64,000 nt of DNA. Origin: Umbilicaria muhlenbergii (taxonomy: Eukaryota; Ascomycota; Lecanoromycetes; Umbilicariales; Umbilicariaceae). The notes under the pieces were generated by a model that was not told the origin of the DNA, ran no database searches, and worked only from the letters and a program-made list of their open reading frames with translations. This document shows positions 36,370 to 48,495 of the stretch, piece by piece. Made by a program: the position numbers and the translations under genes. Location: NCBI GenBank assembly GCA_000611775.1, contig KK106981.1, positions 9,037,431 to 9,101,430 on the forward strand, written 5' to 3'. How positions within the stretch are numbered: the first letter of the stretch is position 1; each line of letters opens with the position of its first letter.

Positions 36370-37347
36370 ATGGCCCCTCCACCGTCGGCAGGCAGCATGA
36401 GCCAGCGTATGATGACCTTGGTTCAGACTCTACAGTAAGACCGTAGCGTGATTGAACGAAGACTTGCAAGCTTTTCCTGCTCACAGCAACACAGGTTCGG
36501 CTGGTTCGTTGGGCATCTCACTCTGCTCTTCTGTGCTGTCCGCTACGGCTTTTCCTACATCACCTTCAACTTCTACTCGCGTTTCGCGCGGTTCTCCTAT
36601 CGCACGGCGTTTGTCGCTGCCGCTGCGACATATGGGATTGTAGTCTACAAGGGCTACCGCGCGAGGGCTCGTGCTGGTGGTCGCCAACAGACTAGTCCGT
36701 TGGCTTTGGCCGCGGATGAGAATGTGCAGTATTTGGGTAAGTGCCTGTGAAATGGCGGGGATGATTAGGAACTTGTGCTTACTATTCACTCGATAGTGAT
36801 GGCGCTCGTATGGCTCTTCTCTCGTCAAATCCCTCTTGCCTTGTTGCCCTTTATGGTTTACTCCATCTTCCACGTCGCGACTTACACCCGTACCAACCTC
36901 ATCCCCACCATCACTCCCCCTCAACAAACGGGTGCTACTGGTGCATCCCCCGGCGGCCGACCGGCCACGAAATCTTCGCAGCTCGCTGATACGATCGGCA
37001 AGTTCGTCAAGGAGTACTACGATGCTTCCATGACTCTTGTTGCCGGTCTGGAGATCCTGCTCTGGTTCCGTGTGTTGCTCTCCGCAATCACCTTCACCAA
37101 GGGCAGCTGGATCTTGTTGGCAATCTACACCGTCTTTCTCCGAGCGAGGTACAGCCAGAGCAGTTTTGTGCAAGGCGCCGTCAGTCAAGGCACTGCGCGG
37201 GCGGATGCCATGATGGCGAATCAGAGCATTCCTCCGGCTGTTAGGCAGGGATGGGAGACTGTCAAGCGATTCGTGCGCCAAGCTGCAGATGCTACGGACA
37301 TCAACAGATACGTTGGTGGTAACCAGCCAGCCAAGAAGGCTCAGTAA
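36370..37347 (+). CDS. POM33: Pom33/TMEM33-family membrane protein of ER and nuclear pores
   Basis: Three exons (36370-36434, 36495-36736, 36797-37347) give 285 residues. The family (yeast Pom33/Per33, fission yeast Tts1, animal TMEM33) sits in curved ER and nuclear envelope and helps place nuclear pores. Seen here are membrane segments FVGHLTLLFCAVRYGFSYIT, FVAAAATYGIVVYKGY, VMALVWLFSRQIPLALLPFM and LEILLWFRVLLSAIT with GSWILLAIYTVFLRARYSQS, a hallmark of the family. The C-terminal part (GWETVKRFVRQAADATDIN) is a predicted amphipathic helix and ends in KKAQ. A Gly/Pro/Thr-rich loop (PPQQTGATGASPGG) lies between the third and fourth segments. The gene is intact. Confidence 0.88.
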
Positions 37348-38002
37348 ATCGTTGGTCGACTTGTCACCAATAGCGGTTACTGAGGACATTGATGATGGAT
37401 GAGAAGGGTGGAAAAGTTGGAGCGGAGGAAGGATAGTATCCAACAGCGAAGTCGGTGTATAAAGAGGACGCTGTTGCAGACGAAGGAGGGCGAAAAGCAC
37501 GGAGAGCGGAGAGACTTGAGAGTCTGTGTGTCGTTGATGGGCTTGCATACCCCTTACAGTTTTGCGATTCCGTGATTGTACACAGCTGTGTTCTTTCCAT
37601 GAATAGTCTAGTTTAGGCTCAATTGAGATCCGCAATACTATGCTCCCTGTGACTCTTTCCAATGGGCGCGCATCTCGTATCACATGCGCATCAACGGTTG
37701 GTCAGCAATATGCGACATTCGTTGACAGAATTCGAAACCCCTCAGAACCCCCACTCGAGATCACTCTACCCAGCTGACAACAGCGAAAGCCAACATGTCA
37801 CCGGCATTTCCTTAACCCTTACCATGCCACATGTCCATTCCCACTGTACCTGCAAACCCACCCTCTCCCGCCTCGCATCTCGATAAGCGTTCGGCCCGCC
37901 TCGACAAAAGCAATCCCCGAGTCCAAAAATTTACTTCCCGGGCGCCTCTCTCTCCACTCGAGCCCCGCTCCTCACCTACCCCACCCCACCGCATCCCAAG
38001 CC
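37348..38002. other. intergenic between tandem genes
   Basis: About 650 bases. The last 200 bases are very C-rich (CCCACCCC, CTCCCGC), a likely 5' leader. No gene is supported. Confidence 0.5.
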
Positions 38003-40747
38003 ATGGCCTCCTCCAAAGCCCCCTCCCGCACCAGCTCCCAACACTCCCGCCGCGGCTCCCCGCACGCGCCCCCAAACCCCTTCCGCCTCTGGCAATCCCA
38101 CGCGCCCTCCCCCTCGCCCGAAGACCGCCTCTCCCGCCCCCCCACCACCCCGAGCGCTGCGCACCCCGTGCCGAACATCGACATCGCCATCGACGACGCC
38201 GGCATCCACCCTTCCTCGACCACCACCGCCACCGCCGACGACCACGCGCCCCCCGCGACGACCATCGCCGCCGCCGCCGCCGTCCGCGCCGAGGCCGGGG
38301 TCGAAGAACCGGCGCACGCGGCGGTGGAGGACGCCCGCACGAGCTTGCTGGATGAGTATCACCGGCCGAACGGGTGCGGGAAGCGCGAGTGTAACCATGG
38401 GACGTTCTCGCCGCGGCCGCGGACGGCGCGCAGTGCGGTGAGTTGGGGCAGTCGGGATCGGGTCGGGGGCAGGGATGAGGGGGGCGGGGGGGCGGGGGAA
38501 CAGGGCGGGTTGGGGGAGGAGGGGGCGGAGGAGGTGGTGGGGAGGAAGGGGATGAGTGCGACGGCTTGGTTGGTGAAGAGGCATGGGGTGCGGAATCCGA
38601 CGAGTATGTATGTGGGTGGTTCGGTTTTTTTTTTTTTTTTTGGGGATTGGGGGGGGAGTTTATGGGGTGATGACTGACTGACTGACGGCTGACTCTGGGG
38701 TGTGGATGCAGGTATCTGAGCTATTACTTCCCGTTCTTGAACTGGATCCGGCAGTACAAGTGGGCGTATCTACAAGGAGATGTTATTGCCGCCTTGACGA
38801 TGGCGTCGTTTTATATCCCCATGTCGCTGTCTTACGCTTCGAATCTCGGGCACATACCGCCCATCAACGGGCTCTACTCTTTCGTCTTCAACCCTTTCGT
38901 CTACGCGCTTCTGGGCAGCTGTCCGCGGATGGTGGTGGGCCCCGAGGCCGCCGGGTCGCTGCTCGTGGGCACGGTCGTCCGCACGAGCGTCGATCTCGGC
39001 CACTCGGGCGAAGACGATAATGCCATGAATGCGCGGATTGCGGGCGTTGTGACGGGGATGGCGGGGGCCGTCATCTTTGTCGCCGGACTGACGCGGTTGG
39101 GGTTTTTGGACAGTGTGCTGTCGCGGCCTTTTCTGCGGGGCTTCATCAGCGCGATCGGGTTTGTTATTTTGGCCGATCAGCTGATTCCGGAGATGGGGCT
39201 TACGCAGCGGGCGAAGGAGGTGGGGGAGGTGAGTCATGGGAGCAGTTATGAGAAGTTGGTGTTTTTGGTGGCGAATGCGAATTATGCGCATCGGTTGACG
39301 TGCGCGGTCGCGTTTGGGAGTTTTACGATTATTATGGTTTGCAGGTAAGGAAGGAGTGGTTTTGTGTCTGAGATTGGGGTAGTGCTTACAGGTGTGGGTG
39401 GTAGGGAGCTCAAACGTCGCTTGCAGCCTCGATACCCTTCCGTTGCGTATATACCCGATCGGTTCGTCGTCGTCGTTCTCTCTGCCGTCTTTACCTGGAA
39501 ATGTGGCTGGGACAAGCAAGGGCTCGAAATCCTGGGCCATGTGCAATCGAGCACTGGCTCCCCCTTTCCCTTTAAATGGCCCTTCATCCCCTCGCATATG
39601 AAGCACGTCAGGGAAGCTATGAGCACCTCCTTCCTGATCGCTCTTCTAGGCTTCTTCGAATCCTCGGTGGCGGCCAAAAGTCTCGGCGGCGGAGATGGTA
39701 AGCCTGACGGCCTGCAGGGCATTGTCCTCAGCGCCAACCGCGAACTCGTCGCGCTGGGCGTTGCTAATATCATTGGTGGGTGCTTCATGGCACTGCCGGC
39801 ATTTGGCGGCTACGGGCGGAGCAAAGTCAACGCGTCAACCGGCGGACGAACACCAATGAGCAGCATCATCCTCAGCTTCATTTCCCTTCTCTGCGTCCTC
39901 TTCATGCTTCCCTACTTCTACTACCTCCCTGTAAGCCCCCTGTTCCCCCGATCTCCTCCCATCTTTCCCCCCACTAACACCCCCCCCACAGAAAGCCGTC
40001 CTCTCCTCCATGATCTCCGTCGTCGCCTACTCCCTCATCGAAGAAGCCCCCCACGACATCAAATTCTTCCTCCGCATCCGAGGCTTCTCCGAACTAGCCC
40101 TCATGTCGCTCATCTTCATCTCCACAATCTTCTACTCCCTCCCCCTCGGCATCGCCCTGGGCGTCGGCCTCTCCCTCCTCTCCGTCATCCGCCACAGCAC
40201 CAAACCGCGCATCCAAATCCTCGGCAAAGTCCCCTCCTCGTCCCCGGACTCCAACCCGGACGCTCCCGATCGGTGGGAAAACGCAGAAGATAGCCCCAAG
40301 GGGCTCGAGTTTATCGAGGGCTGCCTTATCGTGAAGATCCCGGAGCCGCTCACGTTTGCGAATACGGGGGATTTGAAATCGAGGCTCAGACGCCTCGAGT
40401 TGTATGGGACGACGGCGGCGCATCCGTCGCTGCCGAGGATTCGCGATGCTACGCATAACCAGAACATCATCTTTGACGTGCACGGCGTGACGGGCTTGGA
40501 CGGGTCGGGCGCGCAGGTGCTGGCGGAGATTGTGGACGGCTATGTCGAGAGGGGGGTGCGGGTTTTCTTCTGTAGAGTGCCCGGGGAGAGGAGCGAGGTG
40601 TGGAGGAAGTTTGAGAGGAGCGGGATTGTGGAGCGGGTGGGGGGGAAGGGGCATTTTGTGAAGAGTGTGGATGAGGCGCTTCGGTTGACGGAGTTGGAGA
40701 GCTTGGGGGAGTGGTTCCGGAATCATCCTGAGGAAGGGGGTGGGTGA
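38003..40747 (+). CDS. SLC26/SulP-type transporter with STAS domain (yeast YGR125W/Vsb1-like)
   Basis: Four exons (38003-38607, 38712-39344, 39405-39930, 39992-40747) give 839 residues. The ~200-residue N-terminal part is Ser/Pro/Ala-rich and probably cytosolic. The transporter domain has GDVIAALTMASFYIPMSLSY (first helix), GLYSFVFNPFVYALLGSCP, MVVGPEAAGSLLVGTVV, RPFLRGFISAIGFVILADQL, FLIALLGFFESSVAAKSL, and MALPAFGGYGRSKVNASTGGRTPMSS, which are SulP signatures. The STAS domain runs from about residue 640: IPEPLTFANTGDLKSRL, then NIIFDVHGVTGLDGSGAQVL. The yeast relative Vsb1 moves basic amino acids at the vacuole rather than sulphate, so the substrate here is open. A poly-T run of about 19 lies inside intron 1. 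Confidence 0.88.
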
Positions 40748-41165
40748 GACTGAGATGAAGGAAGGGGGTGCGTGAGAGAGACGTTGGTGAGAGAGAAGTG
40801 GGGAGAGCATGGTGGGTTGGGCATGTATTACGGCCTTTTGTTGCATATAGACCTTGGGATTTGCTAGGGAGCGAGAGATACACCAGCTGGGCATTTTGCG
40901 AAAGAGATTGATCTCCGTTCATAGATATGACTACAGACTTTGTCTTTCTACCGAAACGCAGCAGTGCGCCCGTGAGTAGATGAGGTGGAATACAGTGACA
41001 ATCGATCGACAAATACCGATGTGAAAAGAGGAGAGTGCTTCTTGCGCATATTGAAAGGACAATGGCTACGACTCTCGGCTCTCCTCCCCTAAAGACGCTC
41101 CCACAACCGTCCCTCGACCGCTAGCCCTACCATCCTGCCATGCCCAAAACCACAAGCCCAGACGC
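40748..41165. other. intergenic between convergent genes
   Basis: About 420 bases holding the two 3' ends. The first 80 bases are G/A-rich. Nothing else is seen. Confidence 0.5.
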
Positions 41166-42274
41166 TTATTTCTTGGGGTACTTATTCTTGAACAGATATC
41201 TGCGCGGCCCCCATAGTTAGCTTTATCCCTGCAAGACTCCTTTTCATCCGCACAAAGGTGCCACTTACTGGCTGAAATAGAAATCCCCCGCCGCGAAAAG
41301 CCCCACAATCCCCGCCCACGCCCCGACAACCTTCCACGTCAACTCCCCCGCCGCATACTTCCTGTACGCCCCGAACCCCAACGCCGCACCCGCCGCTGCG
41401 ATAACCACCGCATTCCCTACTACCACTGGGTTGTCGCGGTTCTCGTTCAACTCGTGTCCGGCTCGTTGCGCCCGATCTTTCGCCTCGGCGCCGACCTCCT
41501 TCGCTTTCTCTTTGGCCTCGATACCCTTCTCCTTGGCGACGCCCGCCGCGTGCTGCGCTTTCTCCTTGGTCACTTCAGCCGCATGCTGAGCTTTTTCCTT
41601 GGTCGTTTCGGCGGCGTGCTGGGCCTTTTCCTTGATTGTTTCAGCCGCCTGTTGGGTCTTCTCAGCGGCCTGCTCTGTTTTCCTCTGCGCGGTCTTTTTC
41701 GCCTCTTGGGCCTTTTGTTTGGCCTTTTGTGCGGCTTCTTCGGCTTCACGCTCGGCTTGTTCGCGCTCGGCGTCTTCGTGTTCGTGCTCGAGGCGCTCTT
41801 CTTGCGTGGTGGTTTTTATGGGCTGCGATTCGAAGTCTGAGGGGACGGAGGAGACGTGCGGGGAGTCGACGTCGACGAGGGAGGAGGTTTCGGATTCGTG
41901 TTGTTCGAGTTGGGGGGGTGGTGGGGCACGACTGGTGGGGCGGTTAGCTGAGTGGTTCACGGGTTTGAGGGGTTTGAGCTTGAGCTTCTGGTCATGAATG
42001 TAGAAGCTGTAGAGCCGAGTATGTATGTAGCAGTCGGCCAGCTTGTAACATGAATGATCTTGGTGTTGTGGACCGCGAATCAACAAATCTCATAGAGCTC
42101 ATAGAGACAGCTATTATACGCGCCAAGGACAAACGGAAGTTTTTACTTACGCCTACATCAAGTCAGCAGAAGCATGGCAAAGCGCTCACGACAGCGCGTC
42201 GGGGATGTAGAGGAAATACGTACCTCTTCAGGAGACTGCTTGGGACCGCGAGCTGCAGCTTGAGCGTACGACAT
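41166..42274 (-). CDS. OM14: Om14-like mitochondrial outer-membrane protein with LEA-type repeats
   Basis: Exons 42274-42224, 42152-42151 (2 nt), 41931-41269 and 41199-41166 give 249 residues: MSYAQAAARGPKQSPEE-A-RAPPPPQ and onward. The C-terminal region (VVGNAVVIAAAGAALGFGAY, LTWKVVGAWAGIVGLFAAGD, then YLFKNKYPKK) matches the Om14 C-terminal family, whose yeast member is an outer-membrane receptor for ribosome attachment and import. The middle is a run of 11-residue LEA-like units: AAETTKEKAQH, AAEVTKEKAQH, AAGVAKEKGIE. The 2-nt exon is required: without it the frame after SPEE is lost. Last intron (41268-41200) joins S-Q to YLFKNKYPKK; unspliced it stops at once after SQ. Head to head with the amadoriase gene. 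Confidence 0.85.
42151..42152 (-). other. 2-nt micro-exon of the Om14-like gene
   Basis: Reverse-strand GC lies between an acceptor (TTGATGTAG, branch CTGAC 12 bases before) and a strong donor (GTAAGTAAAA). Together with the exon 1 end (phase 0) and the first base of exon 3 (T) it forms GCT, an Ala codon, and keeps the long repeat frame open. Confidence 0.6.
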
Positions 42275-42621
42275 CTTGGTGGGAGAAGGTGGAGAAACGG
42301 GGGAGCTATCAGCATAACATCAGCTCAAGCATGCCCTATGACCAAGCCAGAACACGAGACGAGTGATCATACCTTCAAGGGCGAGTGCGAGAAGCGGCGA
42401 TTGGGTCTGATGGCTGACTCTGGGATGGGCAGGATTGGTGAAAGGAAAAGGATGCTGCTTCGTTCTCGTGCTGGAGGGACGCACATGCCAACTTTGGGAA
42501 ATCTGTGGCTGACAGTAGTGGCTGGAAAGCTTGGCGGCCCCCGACGTCATACTCTCTTGCTATTCATGCCATTCTCTTTGCCGTCCGAATCATAATCATC
42601 CATCACCTTCACTTCTTCAGC
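42275..42621. promoter_or_regulatory. bidirectional promoter, Om14-like / amadoriase
   Basis: About 350 bases between the divergent start codons. Both genes must take their promoters from it. No consensus site is singled out. Confidence 0.4.
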
Positions 42622-44001
42622 ATGGCGTCTCCTGTCAAGCTTTCATCTCCCGTTCTCATTATAGGCGGTGGGACCTGGGGTGTTTCCACCGCTTTGCATC
42701 TGGCGCGTCGCGGCTATGATAATATTGTCGTTCTTGAGTCATACCCTATACCCTCTGCAATCTCAGCTGGCAATGATATCAATAAGATTGTGGAGCTAGG
42801 TACATAGCCAAGTACATTGCCTACAGGTGATTAGACAACACCTTTTGACATTCATGTATCAGGCTCAATATCAGATAGCGAAGATGATGAATCCCATCAA
42901 TCTTACCTCAGTCGAAGCTTGTTGGCTGCGGCCACACAAGGCTGGCTACACGATGCTGTGTTCAAGCAATACTATCATGATACGGGCTATATCGTTGCTG
43001 CAGACTCGGAGGCCGCCATTGCCCAGATAGATGTCAGGAGGAAAAGACCACAGAACACTGATACAACTATATTAACAACGCCTGAAGAGTTCCGTAAGAC
43101 CATGCCTGAAGGCGTATTAACAGGAGACTTTCCCGGCTGGCAAGGCTTCTTCAAGAAGACTGGTGCAGGATGGGTGCACGCCAGGAACGCAATGGTCTCA
43201 GCCGCAACAGAAGCCAGTAGACTTGGTGTCAAATTTGTGACTGGCTCCTCCGAAGGAACCGTTACCGGTCTCATGTACGAAGGTGGAGACGTGGTGGGGG
43301 CGCGTACTGCAGACGGCAGGGAGCATAGAGCAAGGAAGACAATTCTCTGTGCAGGAGCCAACAGCAACCAGCTTCTAGATCTTGAGGACCAACTACGGCC
43401 AACCGCCTGGACGCTAGCTCACATCAAATTGACTGGTGAGGAGGTCAAACTCTACAAGGACCTCCCCGTTCTATTCAACATCGAGAAAGGCTTTTTCATG
43501 GAGCCAGACGAGGAAAAGCACGAACTCAAGATATGTGACGAGCACCCTGGATACTGCAACTGGATTCGAAACGCCGAAGGAAAACCGATAAGCTTGCCAT
43601 TCGCACGACATCAGATACCTAAAGAGGCGGAGCAGCGCGTGAGGTCTTTCCTGCGAGAAACGATGCCCCAGCTAGCCGAACGGCCATTCTCCTTCGCAAG
43701 GATCTGCTGGTGTGCTGATACTCCAGATCGAGCGTTTCTTATCGATTATCATCCCAACTACGCCTCGCTTGTACTCGGTGTGGGAGGTTCAGGGCATGGA
43801 TTTAAGTATATTCCGAGTGTAGGGGGCTACATTGCAGATAAGATGGAAGGTAAACTGGACGAGAGATTGGCCAATGCTTTCCGCTGGAGACCAGAGACTG
43901 CTATAGATAGAGACTGGCATGACACGCAGGGGCGCTTCGGGGGCCCGAAAAAGGTGATGGACTTCCAGAACGTTCGGGACTGGACTGAAATTGGTACTTG
44001 A
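42622..44001 (+). CDS. fructosyl-amine/amino-acid oxidase (amadoriase), FAD-dependent
   Basis: Two exons (42622-42799, 42863-44001) give 438 residues. The enzyme oxidises Amadori products (sugar-amino acid adducts) to amino acid, glucosone and H2O2. The FAD-binding loop is IIGGGTWGVSTALHLARRGY, with SAISAGNDINKIVELG typical of the group, and the substrate domain ends in RWRPETAIDRDWHDTQG and RFGGPKKVMDF, close to known fungal fructosyl-amine oxidases. The covalent-FAD Cys region is GVGGSGHGFKYIPSVG with CWCADTPDRAFLID before it. Sarcosine oxidase relatives differ in the C-terminus, so amadoriase is preferred. No C-terminal SKL-type peroxisomal signal is seen (ends WTEIGT). Confidence 0.88.
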
Positions 44002-45383
44002 CGGAGTCTCTACTGTCGTTCTTCAGTATGTTTCTTGATACTCCGGACCGAGGAAGAAACCAAACTCAAGCGTCTCAGGGCAGTTGCCTCACGACTACGA
44101 AAGGGCCAAACTCAAGGATAGATGTGACCACATTCTCGTCCACAAAGGGAATTGCTAGTCGGAATCTTTTCGAACTTCGCCGTAGCTCGAAATCTATTCA
44201 CGACGGGAGTTACGAGTCGATGTTGCTGTGGGCCACGCCGTCGCTCGAAACTCTTACGAAGGGGCTGACAAGCTGAGATTATTCTCAATTATGCAGTAGC
44301 TCGAAAGCTCACGAAGAGCCTGCTGAGGACACTAAGAAATTCTTACAAGAGGACTGACGAGTTGAGATTGTTTCGAGCTTCGCCGTAGCTGGAGACCCTT
44401 ACGAAGGGACTGATTAGTTGGAATTCTTTCGGTCTAGGCGGAAGTGTGAAGCACTTCATGACCGGACTTCGGAGTTGGTCTTTTTCGAGCTACGACGTAG
44501 CTCAAAACCCTTGCGAACGGACCTATGGGTTGCTCTTATTCGAGCTTGTAGAAGGCTTCACGGTTGAAGTTGTCTCAAGCTAAGACCATAGCTCGAAACC
44601 CTTACGAAGGGACTTGGTAGTTGGTATCATTTGGGCTACACCATAATTTGAACTCCTGGCAGGGCAGTCAAGACGCGCATCTGCCGGTAAGGGAAGGCAG
44701 TGATTATACAATACGAAAAATTAATTTACAAATGCTACTCCACGTTCGCGTCAGAGAGTTTCGGCAGCGGTCAATAGTAATGCAGATACTCCTTGTATAG
44801 GTTTCTGACCTTGAGCTGCCATGTCTGGTACCGCTAGTATCATGGTCAAATTACGTCCTTGACAAAGGCGTACTCTGCTTGGGTTCTGCCATGATTTTCT
44901 ATACCATTTCCTTAGGTTGAGTAAGCTGTTTTCCAAGCCGGTTCAAGGTGAACCCTGTCTACCGAATCAAAGTAGGATCGTGACTAACTCTTGCTGCCTG
45001 TGACTCTGAGTGGGAAAGTATGACCAGAGAAACATATTCATCAAGTGACACTGTAACTCTCATATGTGCATATTCTTCAAATAAAGGTGTCGTGAGTAGT
45101 GAGCACATGAAAATGCTTGTTTATGGTGGTAACAGTGATGAGACCGGAAAATGCCGCTTAAACTTCACGTAGCTTCTAGGAGCTTCGAAATTTGTGACCC
45201 AGAGGCTCATTCAACAACACTTTTCACTAGAAGACCTTGATCCCTTTGATCCAGTTGTTCGCCTCTTGTTCAATTCTTACTCACGAAATCCAGTGCCAGG
45301 GCTGACTACTCGCTCTTCGTATACTCTCAAATTAGTCCATCAATTTCGTCGGCGCTCCAAATCATCCACAAACATCGGGCAAC
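44002..45383. other. repeat field and intergenic region upstream of Hsp110
   Basis: Gene-free stretch of 1.38 kb. The first part holds the degenerate tandem repeat described separately. The rest (44650-45383) has no recognised gene and runs into the Hsp110 leader. Confidence 0.55.
44165..44640. repeat. degenerate tandem repeat with palindromic core
   Basis: At least six copies of a unit built around CGTAGCTCGAAACCCTTACG and then AAGGGACTG with AGTTGG about 15 bases on. Copies start near 44180, 44237, 44294, 44383, 44493 and 44588. Some also keep an inverted arm (TTCGAGCT or TTCGAACT) just before, so the core is close to a palindrome TTCGAGCT-x5-AGCTCGAA. Spacing varies from about 57 to 110 bases. 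Non-coding; origin unknown. Confidence 0.7.
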
Positions 45384-47951
45384 ATGAGTGTGGTAGGCGC
45401 TGATTTGGGTACCCTCAACACCGTGATTGCGGTTGCGAGGAATCGCGGTGTCGATGTTGTATGTATCGTTCCAGTGGCACTATATCTGCCTTCCTTGCAT
45501 GCTGACATGTTTCAAGATCACCAACGAAGTTTCAAATAGAGCCACACCGTTAGCAGCCTAAGCTCCCCGCCCACCGCTTGCTATACTGACATACTTTCCA
45601 TAGGTCACTTGTAGGCTTCGGCCCCAAGAGTAGATACCTTGGCGAACCAGCAAAGACTCAGGAAATCTCCAACCTCAAGAACACTGTCGGATCCCTAAAG
45701 CGATTAGCTGGCCGTTCTCTCAAGGATCCCGATGTCCAGATCGAACAAGATTATGTCTCGGCACCACTTGTTGACATCAATGGCCAGGTCGGCGCAGAGG
45801 TCACATACCTGGGGAAGAAGGAGCGGTTCACAGCGACCCAACTTGTGTCCATGTTCCTAAGCAAAGTCAAGTCCACCGCGTCCGCAGAGCTCAAGCTACC
45901 TGTATCCGACATCGTCATCAGCGTGCCGCCATGGTTTACAGATGTGCAACGGAGGAGCGTAATGGATGCATCAGAGATCGCAGGGCTGAAGTGTTTGAGG
46001 CTTATCAACGACACAACTGCTACGGCTCTGGGTTACGGCATCACAAAGCTCGATCTTCCCACCGCGGAGGAGAAACCCAAGCGTGTTGCGTTTGTGGACA
46101 TAGGCCACAGCAACTACACCTGCTCGATAGTAGAATTCAAGAAGGGCGAGTTGGCCGTCAAAGCAACCACCTACGATAGACATTTTGGCGGCCGAAACTT
46201 CGACAAGGCGCTGGTAGATCATTTCGCTAAAGAATTCAAAGAGAAATACAAGATTGATATCAATTCTAATCCGAAAGCTCTGGTGCGAGTTACTGCGGCT
46301 GCGGAGAAGATGAAGAAGATCCTTTCCGCTAACGCGCAAGCTCCCATCAACATTGAGTCGCTCATGAATGATGTCGACGTCTCAGGTATGCTAAAACGGG
46401 AAGATCTCGAGCTGTTGGTCAAGCCGCTTCTCGATCGTGCAACCGTACCACTTGAGCAAGCGCTTGCGGAGGCGAAACTGAAGGTGGAGGACATTGACTC
46501 CGTTGAGATGGTTGGCGGGTGCACACGTGTCCCATCGCTCAAAGAGAAAATCAGCCAATTCTTCGGCAAGCCACTTTCATTCACACTCAACCAGGACGAG
46601 GCCGTAGCTCGCGGTTGTGCATTCAGTTGTGCTATCCTCTCTCCTGTTTTCCGCGTCCGCGATTTCTCGGTTCACGACATTGTCAACTATCCCATCGAAT
46701 TCAACTGGGAGCAGTCACCCGACATACCAGATGAGGATACTAGTTTGACAGTCTTCAACAAGGGCAACGTTATGCCGTCGACAAAGATTCTTACCTTCTA
46801 CCGAAAACAGCCTTTCGATCTGGAGGCCAAGTACGCGAAGCCAGAAATGCTACCGGGCAAGATGGACCCTTGGATCGGACGATTCTCGGTGAAGGGCGTC
46901 AAGGCCGACTCGAAAGATGACTTCATGATATGCAAGCTTAAGGCGCGCCTAAATTTGCACGGTATCCTTAACGTCGAGTCCGGGTATTACGTGGAGGATG
47001 TTGAAGTGGAAGAGCCCATTCCTGAGGAGAAAGAAGGGGAGAAGAAAGATGGTGATGTACGTTCTCAATTTCATTTTGATCTACAATTTCCCGGGCTGTC
47101 TAGTGCTGCGTTTTCTATCTCTGAGCCTGTGGAGGAGATCGCAGTGTCTCGACCATACTGGAAGAGCAGAGGCGCTTGCCAAGAAGCAAGGACTGGCTTC
47201 AAGAGAAAAGCATCGGGGCATATTCCACTGACACATCTGAATCAGGCAATGGAGACAGATGCTCCCAATGGCACCGCCGAGCAGAAGCCGAAAATGCGAA
47301 AAGTTAAGAAACAGGTACGCAAGGGTGATCTGCCACTCGTGGCTGGCACTTCTTCCCTCGATCAAGCCACCAAGGACGCCGCTGCCGACCGAGAGAACGC
47401 AATGTTCATGGAAGACAAGCTAGTCGCGGATACGGAAGATAAAAAGAATGAGCTTGAAGGCTACATCTACGAGCTACGTGGGAAGATCGACGAGCAGTAC
47501 TCGGAATTTGCGAGTGACGAAGAAAAGGAGAAGCTAAAAGCGAAGCTGGAACAAACGGAGGTACGCAACTTTCCAACTACCAAATAGGTAATGTCTGAAC
47601 TTGCTAACTCCTTGTCAGGACTGGCTTTATGATGAAGGTGACGACGCCACAAAGGGTGTCTACGTTGCGAAGATGGATGACATTCGGTTTGTCGCTGGTC
47701 CCATCGTAGCGCGGTATCAGGACAAGATTGAGGCTGAGCGTCAGGCGGTGCTGAAGGCCGACGAGGAGAAGGCGGCCAAGAAGAGGGAAGAGCTCGAGGC
47801 CAAGAAGCGGGCCGAGGAGGAAGCGAAGAAGGCGGCCGAGCCGATCAGGAAAGACGGAGACGCCACGGTCAACGGCGACGCGGAGATGAAAGACGCCGAC
47901 GCGATTCAGCCGGATAGCGTGGAAGAGCCGGTAGAGGAGAAGAAGAAGTAA
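45384..47951 (+). CDS. SSE1: Hsp110-family chaperone (Sse1-like)
   Basis: Five exons (45384-45458, 45517-45548, 45604-47056, 47246-47560, 47619-47951) give 735 residues. Hsp110 proteins are Hsp70-like ATPases that act as nucleotide-exchange factors for cytosolic Hsp70. Start MSVVGADLGTLNTVIAVARN replaces the usual FGIDFGTTYS-type loop of Hsp70, as in Sse proteins. Seen further on are NEVSNRATPSLVGFGPKSRY, ISVPPWFTDVQRRSVMDASE, CLRLINDTTATALGYG, and VEMVGGCTRVPSLKEKISQF. The long C-terminal helical lid is Glu/Lys-rich and ends EEPVEEKKK. The 189-bp third intron (47057-47245) is a multiple of three with no stop, so retention would keep the frame; splicing gives the expected KKDGD-AMETDAPNG join. 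Second exon is only 32 bp. Confidence 0.92.
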
Positions 47952-48495
47952 ATCGGGGCGATAGGAGGTCATGGCTTGTTGAAGGGCATAGCGTGTTCCG
48001 GGTTGCTTCGATCGTTATTCCTGCTGCTCCGACGTCTCATGCTGAAGACGGTGTCGGTGAAGTTTACGATAGATTATGATAGACAGAATCAGAAACTTTT
48101 ACAACGTAAATGGCAGACAGGTAGGAAAGGGTATGTCCCTGTTGCGAGTGCGATCGTACTTCTCTTCCAGTCACTCAAACCACCAGGCGCACCATCAAAA
48201 TAGGTGGCAACTCACACACAGGGAAGCCCCCCAATACATGTATCTTAACGGCGAAGTAGGTTTCAAGTTGCGCAAGTGCTATTAGAGTTCACTGGACCTT
48301 TCCACCTGCAGTTTAAGTTTACTTAGTAAGAAGGTGCCTTTTCACTATCAACTTGCTTCTGAGGACTCCCCCGATGCCTCAGTTTGAGACTGCCACTTAT
48401 TTTGGAGTGTGGCTGAGGGAAAACCGCTTACTACAACTGAAGTCTCAAGAATGAGTTCTTAGGTCGGAATGATCTTTTGATGCAGTCATTCTCTT

